Assembly (NCBI GenBank): GCA_951230915.1
Contig: OX579640.1
Coordinates: 11,614,981 to 11,678,980 of the forward strand
Length of the DNA stretch: 64,000 bases
Origin: Antitrichia curtipendula
Lineage: Eukaryota; Streptophyta; Bryopsida; Hypnales; Leucodontaceae
Direction of reading: 5' to 3'
The notes beneath the pieces were generated by a model. That model searched no databases. It was not told where the DNA came from and was given only the letters and a program-made list of their open reading frames with translations. This document shows, one piece after another, positions 53,079 through 64,000 of this stretch; the stretch's first letter is position 1, and every line of letters begins with the position of its first letter. A program made the position numbers and the translations under genes.

Positions 53079-56000
53079 CTTAGTGGACCAATTCCCGTGA
53101 CACCAACCAAGTCAGCTCTGTCAACCAAGATATACGTGCATCGGCTTTAAAAAAAAATACTTACCGAGTACTTCATGGACGAAAGCTATCGGCCCACGTG
53201 GCTTTAGTACATCTGATCGTCTACTGTTACAGTATTTCACAGCCTACGTAGTATTGTTTACTTTAGCAATGAGGCCAAGCGTCCTTGTCCACCCTTGCAG
53301 TGATTAACCCTCAAACGACGGGCTCGTAACCGTGGAAATCATCTGTTTTGTTTTGTCACCCCATGTGAATTGTTGGATTACAATATTGCAAAAGCACTCA
53401 TTGGAAGACAAGTTGTTGTAGATGATCTTCCCTTTTCGCACAAAATTGGGAGGATCAATAGTTGCACTTCTGTCCTACGAGGAGAGATTCTCTTGTCATT
53501 CATTGGCTAAAAAATGTCCTAGGCGGCATTTATGGGTTTAAATTGTCTCATATGGCTCTTTTAGACCACCCCAATCCTTGGACTACATGTGAAGTCCCTC
53601 CCAAGGATCTAGCAAAGCATAATACCCATCCTTTAGTATGGCCTGGTTATACAATAGGGGTAGTCATAGCTCCCCCCCAAGAAGCAAATTTTCTCATAGA
53701 GTACGAGTGTGGTGAGAGAAAAGAAGAGCCAATGGGAAGCCGTTGAACAAGAAGACATTGTGACCTCCCTTTCTAAACATGAACACCATAGTTTTCTTAA
53801 AGGTTGAGACTAATTTACTATCATGAATGCACGCAGGTGGTGCAAAACGGAACGCAAGTAGTGCAGGCAGCGTAGAAGGAAGATTGCACTCGGGGGTGAG
53901 AGAGAGGACATGTGTCAAGCAAGGTGAAAGTGACGTAAGCAAGAATGACAAATAGTGGGGAAAAACCATTCTCCAAACCTTTTTTCTTCACCTCTGGAGT
54001 AGAAGAATGGCACTTCCCCGACCTCGGAGGTTGAGAGATACAAAAACCAAATAAAACCACTTACAGCATAGCATGCATCCAATCTCCAAGAATCCTTTGC
54101 TTCTCGGAGGGAATGTGACTACCCGTAATGTAATGTACCCTTGCATTCCCACCTGCTGTTGGTTACGAATTGCCAAGCGTAGGTGGACAGTGAGATGGCA
54201 CTGTGAAGAACTAGTCCAGAGTGTTCCATAATTTTCGGAGATCATCTCGACGTTGTTACAAGATGATCTAGAGCTTCAAAATGAAGATTTCCATCCGTCC
54301 TTTGAGGGGGGTCCTGTGTCTTGTCGCAACTTTGTGGCCTGATTGCGAACCATTGCCTCCATTGTGTTATTCGACTGAGCATGCACTGTTGATGGGAGCG
54401 AGCAAGCGCAGGAGCATACAACTAGCTATGTTAGATCTGACGGCGAAATTCTCACTAAAGACGGACTTTTGCTTCAGCTCAGAAGATTCTTGGAGTAGGG
54501 TTCTGCTTTTCTCAAGGTGGGACAATTGGGTTGCTCAATGTAAGGTAAAACAACCCATTGTGGTCAGAATTAGGAGTTTGACCTCATGTGGTTTCTGAAA
54601 TTTTTCAATTTTTTTCTTACAGTAGCACAAGTGTGAAAAATAGTGAGAGCAATTGAAATTTATTTGTTTTTTGACAAAGTATGGATTTGTTATGAATTTT
54701 TGAAGTGTCCAATGCATCATGGACCAAAAGAGTCTGTAGACTACCTTGAAACTTACAAAATCTGAATCATCATGCTCATTTTGCTCTCCTAAAGCAGTAA
54801 TAGTATTTTTTAACATAGAAGGCCTAAAAAGACAATTCTTACAATGAATTCAAACAGAGAAGTTGGAAGTTCCTAATGAAGTCACTAATCACTCTATTAT
54901 TGTCATGTAAGACATGCATTGAAGACAAAATCTTAAAAACTGAAAAAAATCAGAATGGTGTCATTTCCTAGGTGTCCACTATGGGTCATCTGACCACAAT
55001 GGGCCGTTCTACCTTAGTTGCATAGTAACTGCACTACAACAACCCCAACAAGAACAAATACATATGACCAAGAAGAAGCCAATAGGGTTTCGTAATCCTA
55101 ATTTAGTTCAAACTAGTATACCCTGTGCCGTAGCTACAACCAAAGGAAAAGGAAAAGTAATTTTCTAATTTTTTTAACTCATAAAAACTTCAAAATTCAA
55201 TAACTTTCCTACCGTAGGTCCAAACACCATGAAACAAAGTCTATGCACCCTTCCTCCCATAGAGCTTTTTGATGGTACCAAGAGTGTGACCATGGAATGT
55301 GCAGTCCAAGAGATTTTACCATAACAAAATAAAACAAACAAACAAGCAACCTAATTTAATGGATGGATCACAATGTAATTTATTATGTTAGTTCTTGTGG
55401 TTGTTGGTGCAAGAGTTTTGCCTAAGATGGTCAATATGGATGTCTTTTCAACATTCAAGTATTACATTAGATGAATGAAAAGTTAGTTGAACTAAACAAT
55501 GCCTGCAAGCCCTCCGTCATCGTTCAAAATATGGACATCGAAGTGCTTAAAGATGAATAGATTGTGCACACCAAATTGAAAAATAAGGACTCTAAGATTT
55601 GGAGTGTTCTGCACGAGGTAAGAGTAAGATCTTTGAGGGATTAAGAACAATGCATTCGAGAATTTAGAGTGATATTGTAAAGAACTCTACTAGAAAAGTT
55701 GGAAATCGACTAGAAAGTGAATTTTTTTGTCAACATGTAGTAGGTATTTTGGATTTATTAAATTGAGAAATGTGCAAAAAATAAATAAGTGTGACAAGCC
55801 ATAATTTTGCCAAACTTGAACCAACAATATTTTTTGCAAAATTGACATCTTCTCTAAAATATGTAGGGTATTATATTTTAAAGTTCATTGTTTGCAACGG
55901 CCAAGTGAAAATGTACCTTAAACAATTTAAATAACAACAACAAACATGTGCTAGTATTATAAGTAGACCATAATTGCCATTCTTTGCAAAGGAAAGGACG

Positions 56001-56992
56001 CAAGTGTATCCTTCTTGCAATTAGGTGATAACTTAATAATCAACAAGGAAAAGATACCAATATAAATTTCTATTGATAAGGCATTAGGGGGAAAATGGTA
56101 TCTCTTTGGGGCCACCAAAGTTGGACCAACAATCCAAATAAAAAGTTAATACCAGCATGAATGGAGCATATGTTGGGAATGGGCAAACCATTTAAGCCTC
56201 ATGAACTTAGATGGCAAATTCCATCTTTGAAGCCTCCATAAGAAAGTAGACCCTTTACGTGAATGAAGGTTTTACTAGGGTGATTCAACTAATCATTTTT
56301 TCTTAATATAAATCATAAGTGTCACTTTTTATAATGTTTATTGAAGGTAAACTCAAATAAATGATCCTATAGATTATTGTCAAAGATTAATATAGTCTAA
56401 ATATGAGAGGTGAGGATTGATTTGGATCCAAAATTTTGAAAGATCATTGTTTATTCATATAGTGTTTAACGAATACATCTGAATTTGATAGAATTATTCT
56501 ATCAATAGCCAAGTTCAACGGCCAATAAACTTAAATAAATGAATTCAATTTAATAATAAAAACTATAATTAAATTATTATTTGAACATTTTAAGAACAAC
56601 ACATACTTTAGTATTGATGAAAAGTCAAGGTTTTGTATTTTTAAATTGATTTGACAAAGATTTATAAAAAAAAATTCAAAATTGATTGTACAAAAATTTA
56701 ATATTAGTACACCTCATATATGGTCAAAATAAACTTCACCAAAGTTTTAGAAAATTACATATTATAATACATCTATGCTATATTGCACGCATTCCAATGG
56801 TTAGTTTTCATACTACTACAAATTTGATAAAATAATATTGAAAACTAAACATTATAATATACAACCCAATTAATGTATTGAGATATTTATAAAGCCAACC
56901 ACGGTAATCTAAAAAGTTTTACAATGCTAAGTAAGAGTTACAAAAGAAGAGGCCTAACTCCCAAATTATGTGGTATAATCAACATAGATTAA
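53079..56992. other. Spacer, no gene recognised
   Basis: About 3.9 kb. The first 1.5 kb has balanced composition with open stretches (53462-53746, 54281-54598) that lack ATG starts or recognisable domains; the rest is AT-rich. Old retroelement remnants are possible. Confidence 0.4.
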
Positions 56993-57586
56993 TCCCTAAA
57001 GAACTAGGGATGTTTAAGCATAGTCCTTGTTTTCTCGACTAGCTCTTGTAAAAAGCATAATTCCTCATTTGTGTGGAATATTTTGATGATCGCCATCGTT
57101 GAATTGAAACAAGACTTATTTAGCTTTGTTATAAAAAAAGATCAACAAAATCACACAATTTTTGAAAAAATGCCGTTGTTGATAAGATTGATGAAAGATG
57201 TTTGGTTAGGGAGTATTTTATATGTACAATGAAATCAAAATGTTCAAATTGTAAGGTTAAGAAATGCTCCAAAATTTTTGATTTTTTTACCACATATATA
57301 TATCATCATAATATTGATGTGTAATTGTATTTAAATCATTTTGAGGTACAGAAAAAAAGATATGAGAATGTAAAGTAACAGCCTACAATACCTTTTTCAT
57401 TCTAAAAAAATTCACCAAAAATTGCACACTCAATCGTTTCTCAATCGGATTGCACCGATGGATTCAATAGAGAAAATCATCTAAGTTCTCTTTGTTGCTC
57501 ACAAATTGTTAGTGAGGTTCACATATCAATTTTTTTTACACATGTAGTTGTAAAAGCCATGTGGTGACCTTGTGGTCCTTTAGGGG
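56993..57586. mobile_element. TIR element, TTAA-type family C
   Basis: Starts TCCCTAAAGAACTAGGG and ends CTTGTGGTCCTTTAGGGG; inverted right end is CCCCTAAAGGACCACAAG. TTAA on both sides (56989-56992, 57587-57590). 594 bp, AT-rich, no ORF. Assigned by ends only; the left end is mutated at its first base. Confidence 0.65.
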
Positions 57587-57590
57587 TTAA

Positions 57591-58622
57591 GAATATTTCT
57601 ATTCAATATCCTACCACAATTTTGATCAAAATTATTTTTCAAAAAACAAAAGTCATTTCAAATAAACAAGCAACAATGCTTCAAGATGAGCTCTTTCTTT
57701 GTGGTAGTGACTCCTTTTTTTAGTACAATCCTAGTCAAACTTCAGGGAGTGCTAGCATGTGGGTTTATAATTTGTGAACCCATGAGCCTTGAAGTCTATA
57801 TTATAAATACCTTTTATAGTTACAAGTGTCTATGTTATAGGTACCAATGTTCTAAATTGTTTTCAAGTTATAGTGTACCTATGTTATATGTATATGCTAT
57901 AAATACCTTCAAATGATTGTAAATACTTACGTTCAACTAGGTTCAAGACTCATAGGCTCTTGTCTCTACGCTCATGCACTAACATCGTTGTCAAACTTCT
58001 TTGATCACATATAACTCCCTTGTTCAATGCACAACCTTCCTCTCGTTCGATCAAGAATCGACCAAAATTCATGTCACTTAAACAAGTGTAAAAACTACAC
58101 TACACCAATAAAAGTGAAGAAACTTTTGACCCTTGTAACACACTTGAGCAATGACTCCATTTTCAAATATATATATATATATATATACAAAGTCACAAAC
58201 TTCCTTAGCTACCATTCGCATCTTCTCCTTTCCTCCCTTGGCCAATAAACTTCAGTTGGTGACCTAAAGTGAGATCACTGAGATGCTGTACGTTGAGCCC
58301 AAAAGTTTGTGGAAAAGCTAACTTAATGAACACCGTTATGCATAACATTCAAGAGCCTTCAAAGAGCCTTCAGAGAGGCTGCCTTTGCCTCTCTGAAGTC
58401 TTCATCCACGAAATGCATCCACATGTTATTAATGTATGCTTCAGGACCGAGACAATGGCAGTACATTTATGGTGCGATCCATTTTTTTGGCTAATTCTGG
58501 AACAAAATATACAAACAAGTAATTTTAAAGATAGATGGTCTGTCTAAACCCAAAGACTTCATTGGGTATACCAATGAAATCTAACCATTTGCCATCAACA
58601 AATTAATTTGATTTTTTTGTAG
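57591..58622. other. AT-rich spacer with microsatellite
   Basis: No gene supported. A (TA)n tract of about 20 bp is at 58167-58188. Confidence 0.5.
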
Positions 58623-59221
58623 AGAAGAGAAGCTCTTTATGTACACTTGGGGTGGTAAGAGATAGAACAACCCATGTGGGATATGTAATTTAGAGTTTGT
58701 AATTTCTCAACCGCTCATAGTTAAGTCTAAAGTAGGAAGCGTGTTAAAATTATAATTTCAGACCTCATTTAGGCATAGTGGAATTACTTGTTTCAAAATA
58801 CTTTGAACTAAAATAAGTTGGGGAATCAAGTTAAATTTCATCTCCAAAAATCCGTTTGAGATTTTAATATTCCACTCAAAAGTTATAGACAAATTTCATA
58901 GAGGGGTTCAAAAGGATTTTTTTTTTACATTTTCATACATTCTCTCTGAAATTTGTCCATAACTTTTGAGTGGAAGATCTAAATCTCAAACGGATTTTTG
59001 GAGATGAAACTTATCTTGATTCCCCAACTTATTTTAGTTCAAAGTATTTTGAAAAAAGGTATTCCACTATGCCTAAATGAGGTCTGAAATTATAATTTTA
59101 ACACAATTTCTACTTTAGATTTAACTATGAGCGGTTGAGAAATTACAAACTCTAAATTACATATCCCACATGGGTTGTTCTACCTCCTACCACCCCATAT
59201 GTACATAAAGAATTGTCTTCT
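58623..59221. repeat. ~600-bp foldback (near-palindromic) element
   Basis: Two long arms, about 58633-58903 and 58944-59213, are inverted copies of each other with few differences by eye; both contain, for example, CAACCCATGTGGGATATGTA and TCCAAAAATCCGTTTGAGAT in opposite orientation. A short T-rich loop lies between. No ORF. Such a MITE would give a long hairpin RNA if transcribed, a possible source of small RNAs. Confidence 0.85.
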
Positions 59222-59830
59222 AATTCCTGATCACAAAACATGAAAGGCTTACAATGCAAAGTGAGGGAGTTCAGGCATTGGAATTATTAACCGCACTGAA
59301 TTGTTTGTCATTTTTTTTAAGCTATTTTTTTGGTATTGTTGAAATTAAAAGTGTTCAATTTCCCAGTAACCCGATTGTGCAGTCATGACCTTGGCACTGA
59401 GCAGAAGTCTGACATTATTGACGCGTGGCTTATTAGCTAATGTTGGGTGTGGAATATTCCACACCATTTCATCCTTTGGATGAAATGATGTGAAATATAC
59501 CACATCATTCCGTCAGAGGGAAGGCAGCTGCTCTCACAGCTCTTGAATGTTATGTGATGCTCCGGCCCCATCAAGTCCATTTTCACAAAAGTTTCAAACC
59601 CAACTGAAGATAAGTCATGAACTTCAAAGCCATTCATTCAAATTTCCAAGTCAAACTTCCAAGTCTTTATTTATTTATTTTATTCATAAAACAAATGAAA
59701 CAGAGAAGTCTTTCAAAGGACGAGTAAAAAGCGAAACTCCAATGATCCCAAATTCCAAATTTAGCCGTTGAAGAGCAGACGCTACAGTAACTGAAATTTC
59801 CTTTACTGTACACTTTGAAACTCCAACGGA
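59222..59830. other. Distal upstream region of the CSLD gene
   Basis: AT-rich; no gene. Contains the hairpin listed separately. Confidence 0.5.
59454..59498. repeat. 21-bp hairpin with 3-nt loop
   Basis: ATATTCCACACCATTTCATC... (59454-59474) pairs with GGATGAAATGATGTGAAATA... (59478-59498), 19 of 21 positions, across TTT. About 1.2 kb upstream of the CSLD start codon. Confidence 0.6.
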
Positions 59831-59831
59831 A

Positions 59832-59873
59832 AATACGGTCCACGGAATACGGTCCACGGTATACGGTCCACGA
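59832..59873 (+). repeat. Three tandem 14-bp units upstream of CSLD
   Basis: AATACGGTCCACGG, AATACGGTCCACGG, TATACGGTCCACGA in tandem, about 850-900 bp before the ATG and just upstream of the probable transcription start region. Could be promoter-proximal binding sites; only the repetition is seen. Confidence 0.7.
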
Positions 59874-59989
59874 TATCTCACACGCACCTATACTCTTCAC
59901 ACGTCTTCTGCCAGAGATACGGTTCCAGAGACCGTCCGTCGTCTTCTTTGTCCAGGACTCCAGGCCCACCCGGGCCACGCTTTAAGGCA

Positions 59990-60726
59990 GCAAGCAGTCA
60001 GGCCGCGGTTTCTCCCGCTTCCGGTCTCCCCCCCCCCTGTCGAGCAGCCAGACCGCTTGCGAAGACGAGTTGATCGATTGCTTGCTTCCCATTTATCTAC
60101 TTAGGGATCAGAGCGTCGCAATCTTGGACTATCAAATTCTGAAACTGCATAGAGCACACGGAGCTCGAAAGCTGACTGCGTTTCGCGCAAGCTTGGAGTG
60201 GCGGCTTGTGAGTGTTTGCAAATCGAGAACGGGAATTGTTCGTGTGGAAGAGCTTGTGGCGTTTACTGGAGCTGGGATTGCGTCGAGGTGATGGTTTAGG
60301 CGAAGTGATCGACTGAAGTTTTGCTTTGCAGGTGAGTGTTTTGAGTCCTGGAGTGTGACAATGGCGTGATTTGCAAGAAGCTTAATTTAGCACTACAGCT
60401 CCGTGATTTTCGATCTCTTCAGGTTTCGTTGTGGTAAGTCTAGTTTACGAGGAAGGAGAAACTGGGTGTTTGAGCAGTAGCTTGATAGAGCCATCCAGGC
60501 GTGCTCTGCAGGTTTACGTTTGAGTGTTCCTGTCCAGAGACTCGAGGCGAATTGGATATTTAGTTCTGATTTTGTGTGCTTCCTGGTCGATCAATTGCAG
60601 AATAGGTAGTGCGTGGGTGACGTGCGTAGCGTTTTTTCTGCGTTGAAGTATCAGTACACTTTCGTTTAGGTCGAGATTTTCATGGTGGAAAGGTAGCTGG
60701 GAGGGAGAACCATTCCGGACGCAGTT
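59990..60726 (+). promoter_or_regulatory. CSLD leader region with a possible 5' UTR intron
   Basis: GC content rises and a pyrimidine-rich stretch (TTTCTCCCGCTTCCGGTCTC then a C run) appears near 60010-60040, typical of plant transcription start regions. A strong donor CAG-GTGAGT follows 60331; acceptors CTTCAG (60422) and AATTGCAG (60600) are candidates, so a leader intron is likely. A second donor-like GTAAGT does not occur in the right place. Start site and intron are inferred. Confidence 0.45.
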
Positions 60727-63700
60727 ATGGCGTCGTCTCCGACGTCGCGATTGTCCATACCTGGCAATAGGTCATTCCGCAACTACAACATCCCCCGCGG
60801 CGGCAGCCCGCGTCTGGAGCGTTCGGACTCGCCCGTGTCCACCGCGCAGCCTCGTCGCTTTTCGTATGGGACGTCGTACTCTCGCGACGAGAGCGAGCTG
60901 GAGGATGACGTGAGCTCGGGTTTCCCCCGCTACATGGTGCAGATCCCCGCCACTCCCGATTTCCAGAACTTGTCGACTAGCATCCAATCCACTACGGGGA
61001 CGCCCAATGCCCGTCCCATGAGCCCGGCCATCGCCGGGAAAGCCGAGCAGCAATTTGTGTCCAGCACACTCTTCACGGGTGGTTACCAGAGCGTCACGCG
61101 TGGCCACGTGATGGAGAAGATGATGGAGATCGAGGGGAACCACCCGCAGCTCGCGTGCGCCAGAGGCACCACCTGCGAGGTTCATGGCTGTGACCAAAAA
61201 TCTCTCCGTGACGAACGCGGCGAGGATCTGTTTCCTTGCGAGTGCAACTTTCGCATTTGCCGCGAGTGTTACCTCGACGCGCTCGCCACGCCCGCCGCGA
61301 AGTGCCCTGGGTGTAAAGAGGATTACAAAACGGCAGATGAGTCTCCCAGAACCGAAAACTTCCAAGCGTTGCCCACAATTGAAACAAATAACCCCGCGCG
61401 CATGGAGCGACGCCTTTCGCTTCTGCGATCCAACAAGCCCGGCCCACTCATGCAAAACGGAAACTCCGACTTCGACCATTCCCACTGGCTGTACGAAACC
61501 AAGGGAACCTACGGCTACGGGAATGCCGTCTGGCCCAAAGACGATGGCTACTCGAAAGACGGCATGGGCGCCCAGCCCAAGAACTTCGTCGACAAGTCCA
61601 AGCGCCCGCTGTCACGCAAAATCTCAATCTCCGCAGGAGTTCTCAGCCCTTACAGACTCCTCGTTCTCATTCGAATGGTGATACTCGCGCTCTTCCTCGC
61701 ATGGCGAGTGCAGCACAGCAACCCCGACGCAATGTGGCTGTGGGGAATGTCTGTTGTGTGTGAGATTTGGTTCGCGTTTTCATGGATTCTCGACCAGTTG
61801 CCCAAGCTCTGCCCCATCAACCGCATGACGGATCTCCAAGTCCTCAAGGAGAAGTTCGAAATGCCATCCCCTGCGAATCCCGACGGGCGCTCTGACCTTC
61901 CCGGAGTCGACGTCTTCGTTTCGTCAGCCGATCCCGAGAAGGAGCCGCCATTGACAACTGGCAACACCATTCTATCGATTTTGGCAGCGGATTACCCTCT
62001 GGAGAAGCTGGCTTGCTACTTGTCCGACGACGGCGGCTCGTTGCTGTCGTTTGAGGCGTTAGCGGAAGCGGCGAGCTTCTCACGCGTCTGGGTGCCCTTC
62101 TGTAGGAAACACACGATCGAGCCGCGCAACCCGGAGACGTATTTCCTGCTGCGAGGGGATCCCACTAAAGGCAAAGTGCGCCCTGATTTTGTTAAAGATC
62201 GGCGACGGGTGAAACGGGAGTATGATGAGTTTAAAGTGAGAATTAATGGTCTGCCGGATTCCATTCGGAGAAGAGCGGATGCGTACAATGCGCATGAAGA
62301 GATTCGGGAGAAGCGGGCGCAATTTGAGTCTGGGATTGATCCCCTGGAACAGATCACAGTGCCCAAAGCGACGTGGATGGCGGACGGCACGCACTGGCCA
62401 GGCACTTGGACGCAGTCTGGGAAAGAGCACGGCCGCGGCGATCACGCAGGCATCATTCAGGTGATCACCACGAAACGCTCTGTGTCAGGGTTTATGAACT
62501 AAGTTAGATTATACCAATGGAAATAATATTTCCAACTGACCTAGTTTCCCAAATTTGGTCCCTATTTGATCCCTAATCTGCAATCTAACGGTCCTACCCT
62601 CTAATTTTCATTTGTTGATTCCAAGTAAGCTAGAAGAGCGTAATACTCAAAGTTTAGGCTTCAATTTGAGTACTGCGCATTGACTTTGAAAACAAGAAGT
62701 ATTTGCATTTGAATCTCATTCTTTAATGAGTTGGATTCAAAGTATGCTGGAAGATCTTGATCGTTTAAGTTTAGTCTTCAAATTTTGCATATGAATCTGA
62801 GTGGTTGCATCTTCTAAATCAGATTCATTTGTTGGCTGTGAGTGAGTACATTTCAGAATTGCTGTCATGCATTATGGGTCGTAATCCCTTTCTTCTCATA
62901 TTGAGACTCTACATTAGCTTCAAAGTCCTTCATCGAAATTCTGTTTCAGGGTTTCAGGATTTGGGGAGCCATCAAATTATGGAAGTCACGGGGAATACTA
63001 AACCGCGGTTCGTGTTTTTGACCCCCTCCAGGTGATGCTGGCTCCACCGACTCACGAGCCTCTTCTGGGCAGCGACGACGAGGAGAACCTCATCGACACC
63101 ACAGGCGTGGACATCCGTCTCCCGATGCTCGTCTACGTCTCTCGGGAGAAGCGTCCGGGCTACGATCACAACAAGAAAGCCGGCGCCATGAACGCTCTCG
63201 TTCGCACGAGCGCCATCATGTCCAACGGCCCTTTCATTCTCAACCTCGACTGCGACCACTACATCTACAACTCCCTGGCTCTTCGCGAAGCCATGTGCTT
63301 CTTCATGGACCGCGGCGGCGACCGTCTCTGCTACATCCAGTTCCCACAGCGCTTCGAAGGTGTGGACCCCAATGACCGCTACGCGAATCACAACACCGTC
63401 TTCTTCGACGTCAACATGCGCGCGCTCGACGGGCTGCAAGGGCCAGTTTACGTCGGCACAGGCTGCGTCTTCCGTCGCACGGCGCTTTACGGTTTCGACC
63501 CCCCTCGTTTCAAAGAGCATCCTGGTTGCTGGGAAACGCTCTGCTGCTGCTTCACCAAGTCTAAAAAGAAGAAGAAAGTTCAACGGGAGGAGGAAATCGC
63601 TATGAGTTTGAATGGGCCCGCGATCGACAACGACGATGAATTGGAAGCCATGATGTTGCCCAAACGGTTCGGCGACTCCGCGACGTTCGCGGCGTCGATT

Positions 63701-64000
63701 CCCGTGGCGCAGTTCCAAGGGCTGCCGCTCCAAGACGGTGGCGTCAAGAATGGCCGCCCCGCGGGCGCCTTGACTCACCCGCGGGAGCCGTTGGACGCGT
63801 CCACAATCGCGGAGGCCATCAACGCAATCTCATGCTACTACGAAGATAAGACGGAGTGGGGCGGGCGCGTGGGGTGGATTTATGGGTCCGTCACGGAAGA
63901 CGTCGTCACGGGGTTCCGAATGCACAACCGTGGGTGGCGCTCGATCTACTGCGTCACGAAACGTGACGCGTTTCGTGGCACGGCGCCCATCAATCTGACC
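60727..64000 (+). CDS. CSLD: Cellulose synthase-like D (CSLD), 5' part; gene runs off the window
   Basis: Exon 1 is 60727-62460 (578 codons), intron 62461-63031 (GT-AG, 571 bp), exon 2 from 63032 continues past 64000. The join reads [19 protein letters not shown], the conserved CSLD/CESA sequence. CSLD enzymes are membrane-bound family GT2 beta-1,4-glucan synthases using UDP-glucose, acting in tip growth and cell-plate formation. Visible: CSLD-type N-terminus with [34 protein letters not shown]-type zinc finger from about residue 145 (CEVHGC...[12 protein letters not shown]...CPGC), membrane helices near 307-328 and 336-359, first Asp in YLSDDGGS near 433, DCD of [11 protein letters not shown] near 650, and [12 protein letters not shown] near 864. 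QxxRW and the C-terminal helices lie beyond the window. The coding exons are GC-rich against AT-rich flanks. Stops in the intron frame (62502) are not the gene end. Confidence 0.97.
62461..63031 (+). other. CSLD intron 1
   Basis: CATTCAG-GTGATC at the donor and CCCTCCAG-GTGATG at the acceptor; AT-rich, 571 bp, nothing else recognised. The position is conserved among plant CSLD genes. Confidence 0.9.

Noticed and set aside
53301..53330. TTAACCCTCAAACGACGGGC as a TTAA element end
   Set aside because: No inverted partner downstream.
53462..53746. 94-residue frame as a gene
   Set aside because: Begins with TTG and shows no domain; left as spacer.
60070..60291. 73-residue frame in the CSLD leader
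   Set aside because: Begins with TTG, no domain, probably leader sequence.
60772..61485. Long minus-strand frames inside CSLD (also 62972-63778)
   Set aside because: GC-rich antisense shadows of the CSLD exons; Ala/Arg/Val-rich without domains.

Overview
This is nuclear DNA from a green plant (streptophyte). The right edge (60727-64000) carries the 5' part of a cellulose synthase-like D gene, broken by a GT-AG intron at the family's usual place (after ...AGIIQ). Degenerate TTTAGGG repeats, spliceosomal introns and plant-type DUF659 hAT transposases agree with this. I cannot place the species. The mixture of unusual kinase genes and transposons suggests a seed-free plant, but that is an impression. 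About 200 N (14189-14388) mark an assembly gap.

Layout, left to right. 1-3.1 kb: a decayed, unrecognised, coiled-coil-rich coding region. 3.5-7.8 kb: an almost intact DUF659-type hAT transposase gene between two GC-rich GTCCG/CGGAC arrays. 7.8-10 kb: AT-rich spacer with degenerate plant telomere-like repeats. 10-12.3 kb: three copies of a ~173-bp CGGAC satellite, then a protein kinase gene cut by one in-frame TGA. 12.7-13.6 kb: first copy of a terminal-inverted-repeat (TIR) element. 13.9-15.5 kb: transposase-related fragments on the minus strand around the N gap. 18.1-26.4 kb: a decayed non-LTR retrotransposon (LINE) with a 2A-like peptide at its N-terminus, then endonuclease, reverse transcriptase, RNase H and a zinc-binding tail. 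A TTAA-flanked element sits inside its reverse transcriptase ORF. 26.9-27.7 kb: an inverted fragment of a related LINE. 29.0-31.2 kb: a four-exon minus-strand gene for an intact-looking nuclease-like/kinase fusion of the Crinkler-associated type with an N-terminal basic stretch. 36.0-38.0 kb: the N-terminal part of a MULE-like transposase. 38-47 kb: nested miniature elements and a minisatellite. 47.3-51.1 kb: a hAT element with a 14-bp TIR and a perfect 8-bp target duplication; its ORF is broken by two stops. 51.1-53.1 kb: a PIF/Harbinger-like element with TAA duplications. 53-60 kb: AT-rich spacer with one more TTAA element and a ~600-bp foldback repeat. 60.0-64.0 kb: CSLD leader and gene.

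The window is therefore one clear host gene (CSLD), one probable host or recently acquired gene (the nuclease-like/kinase fusion), and a dense nest of transposons. The observations most worth checking are: (1) a 2A-like CGDIETNPGP peptide at the start of a plant LINE; (2) at least six TIR elements flanked by TTAA (one by ATAA) with piggyBac-like CCCC ends, a superfamily not usually credited to land plants, with the target duplication shown by a LINE reading frame and by an empty-site paralogue; (3) the nuclease-like/kinase gene; (4) GC-rich CGGAC blocks shared by a transposase cassette and a kinase cassette.
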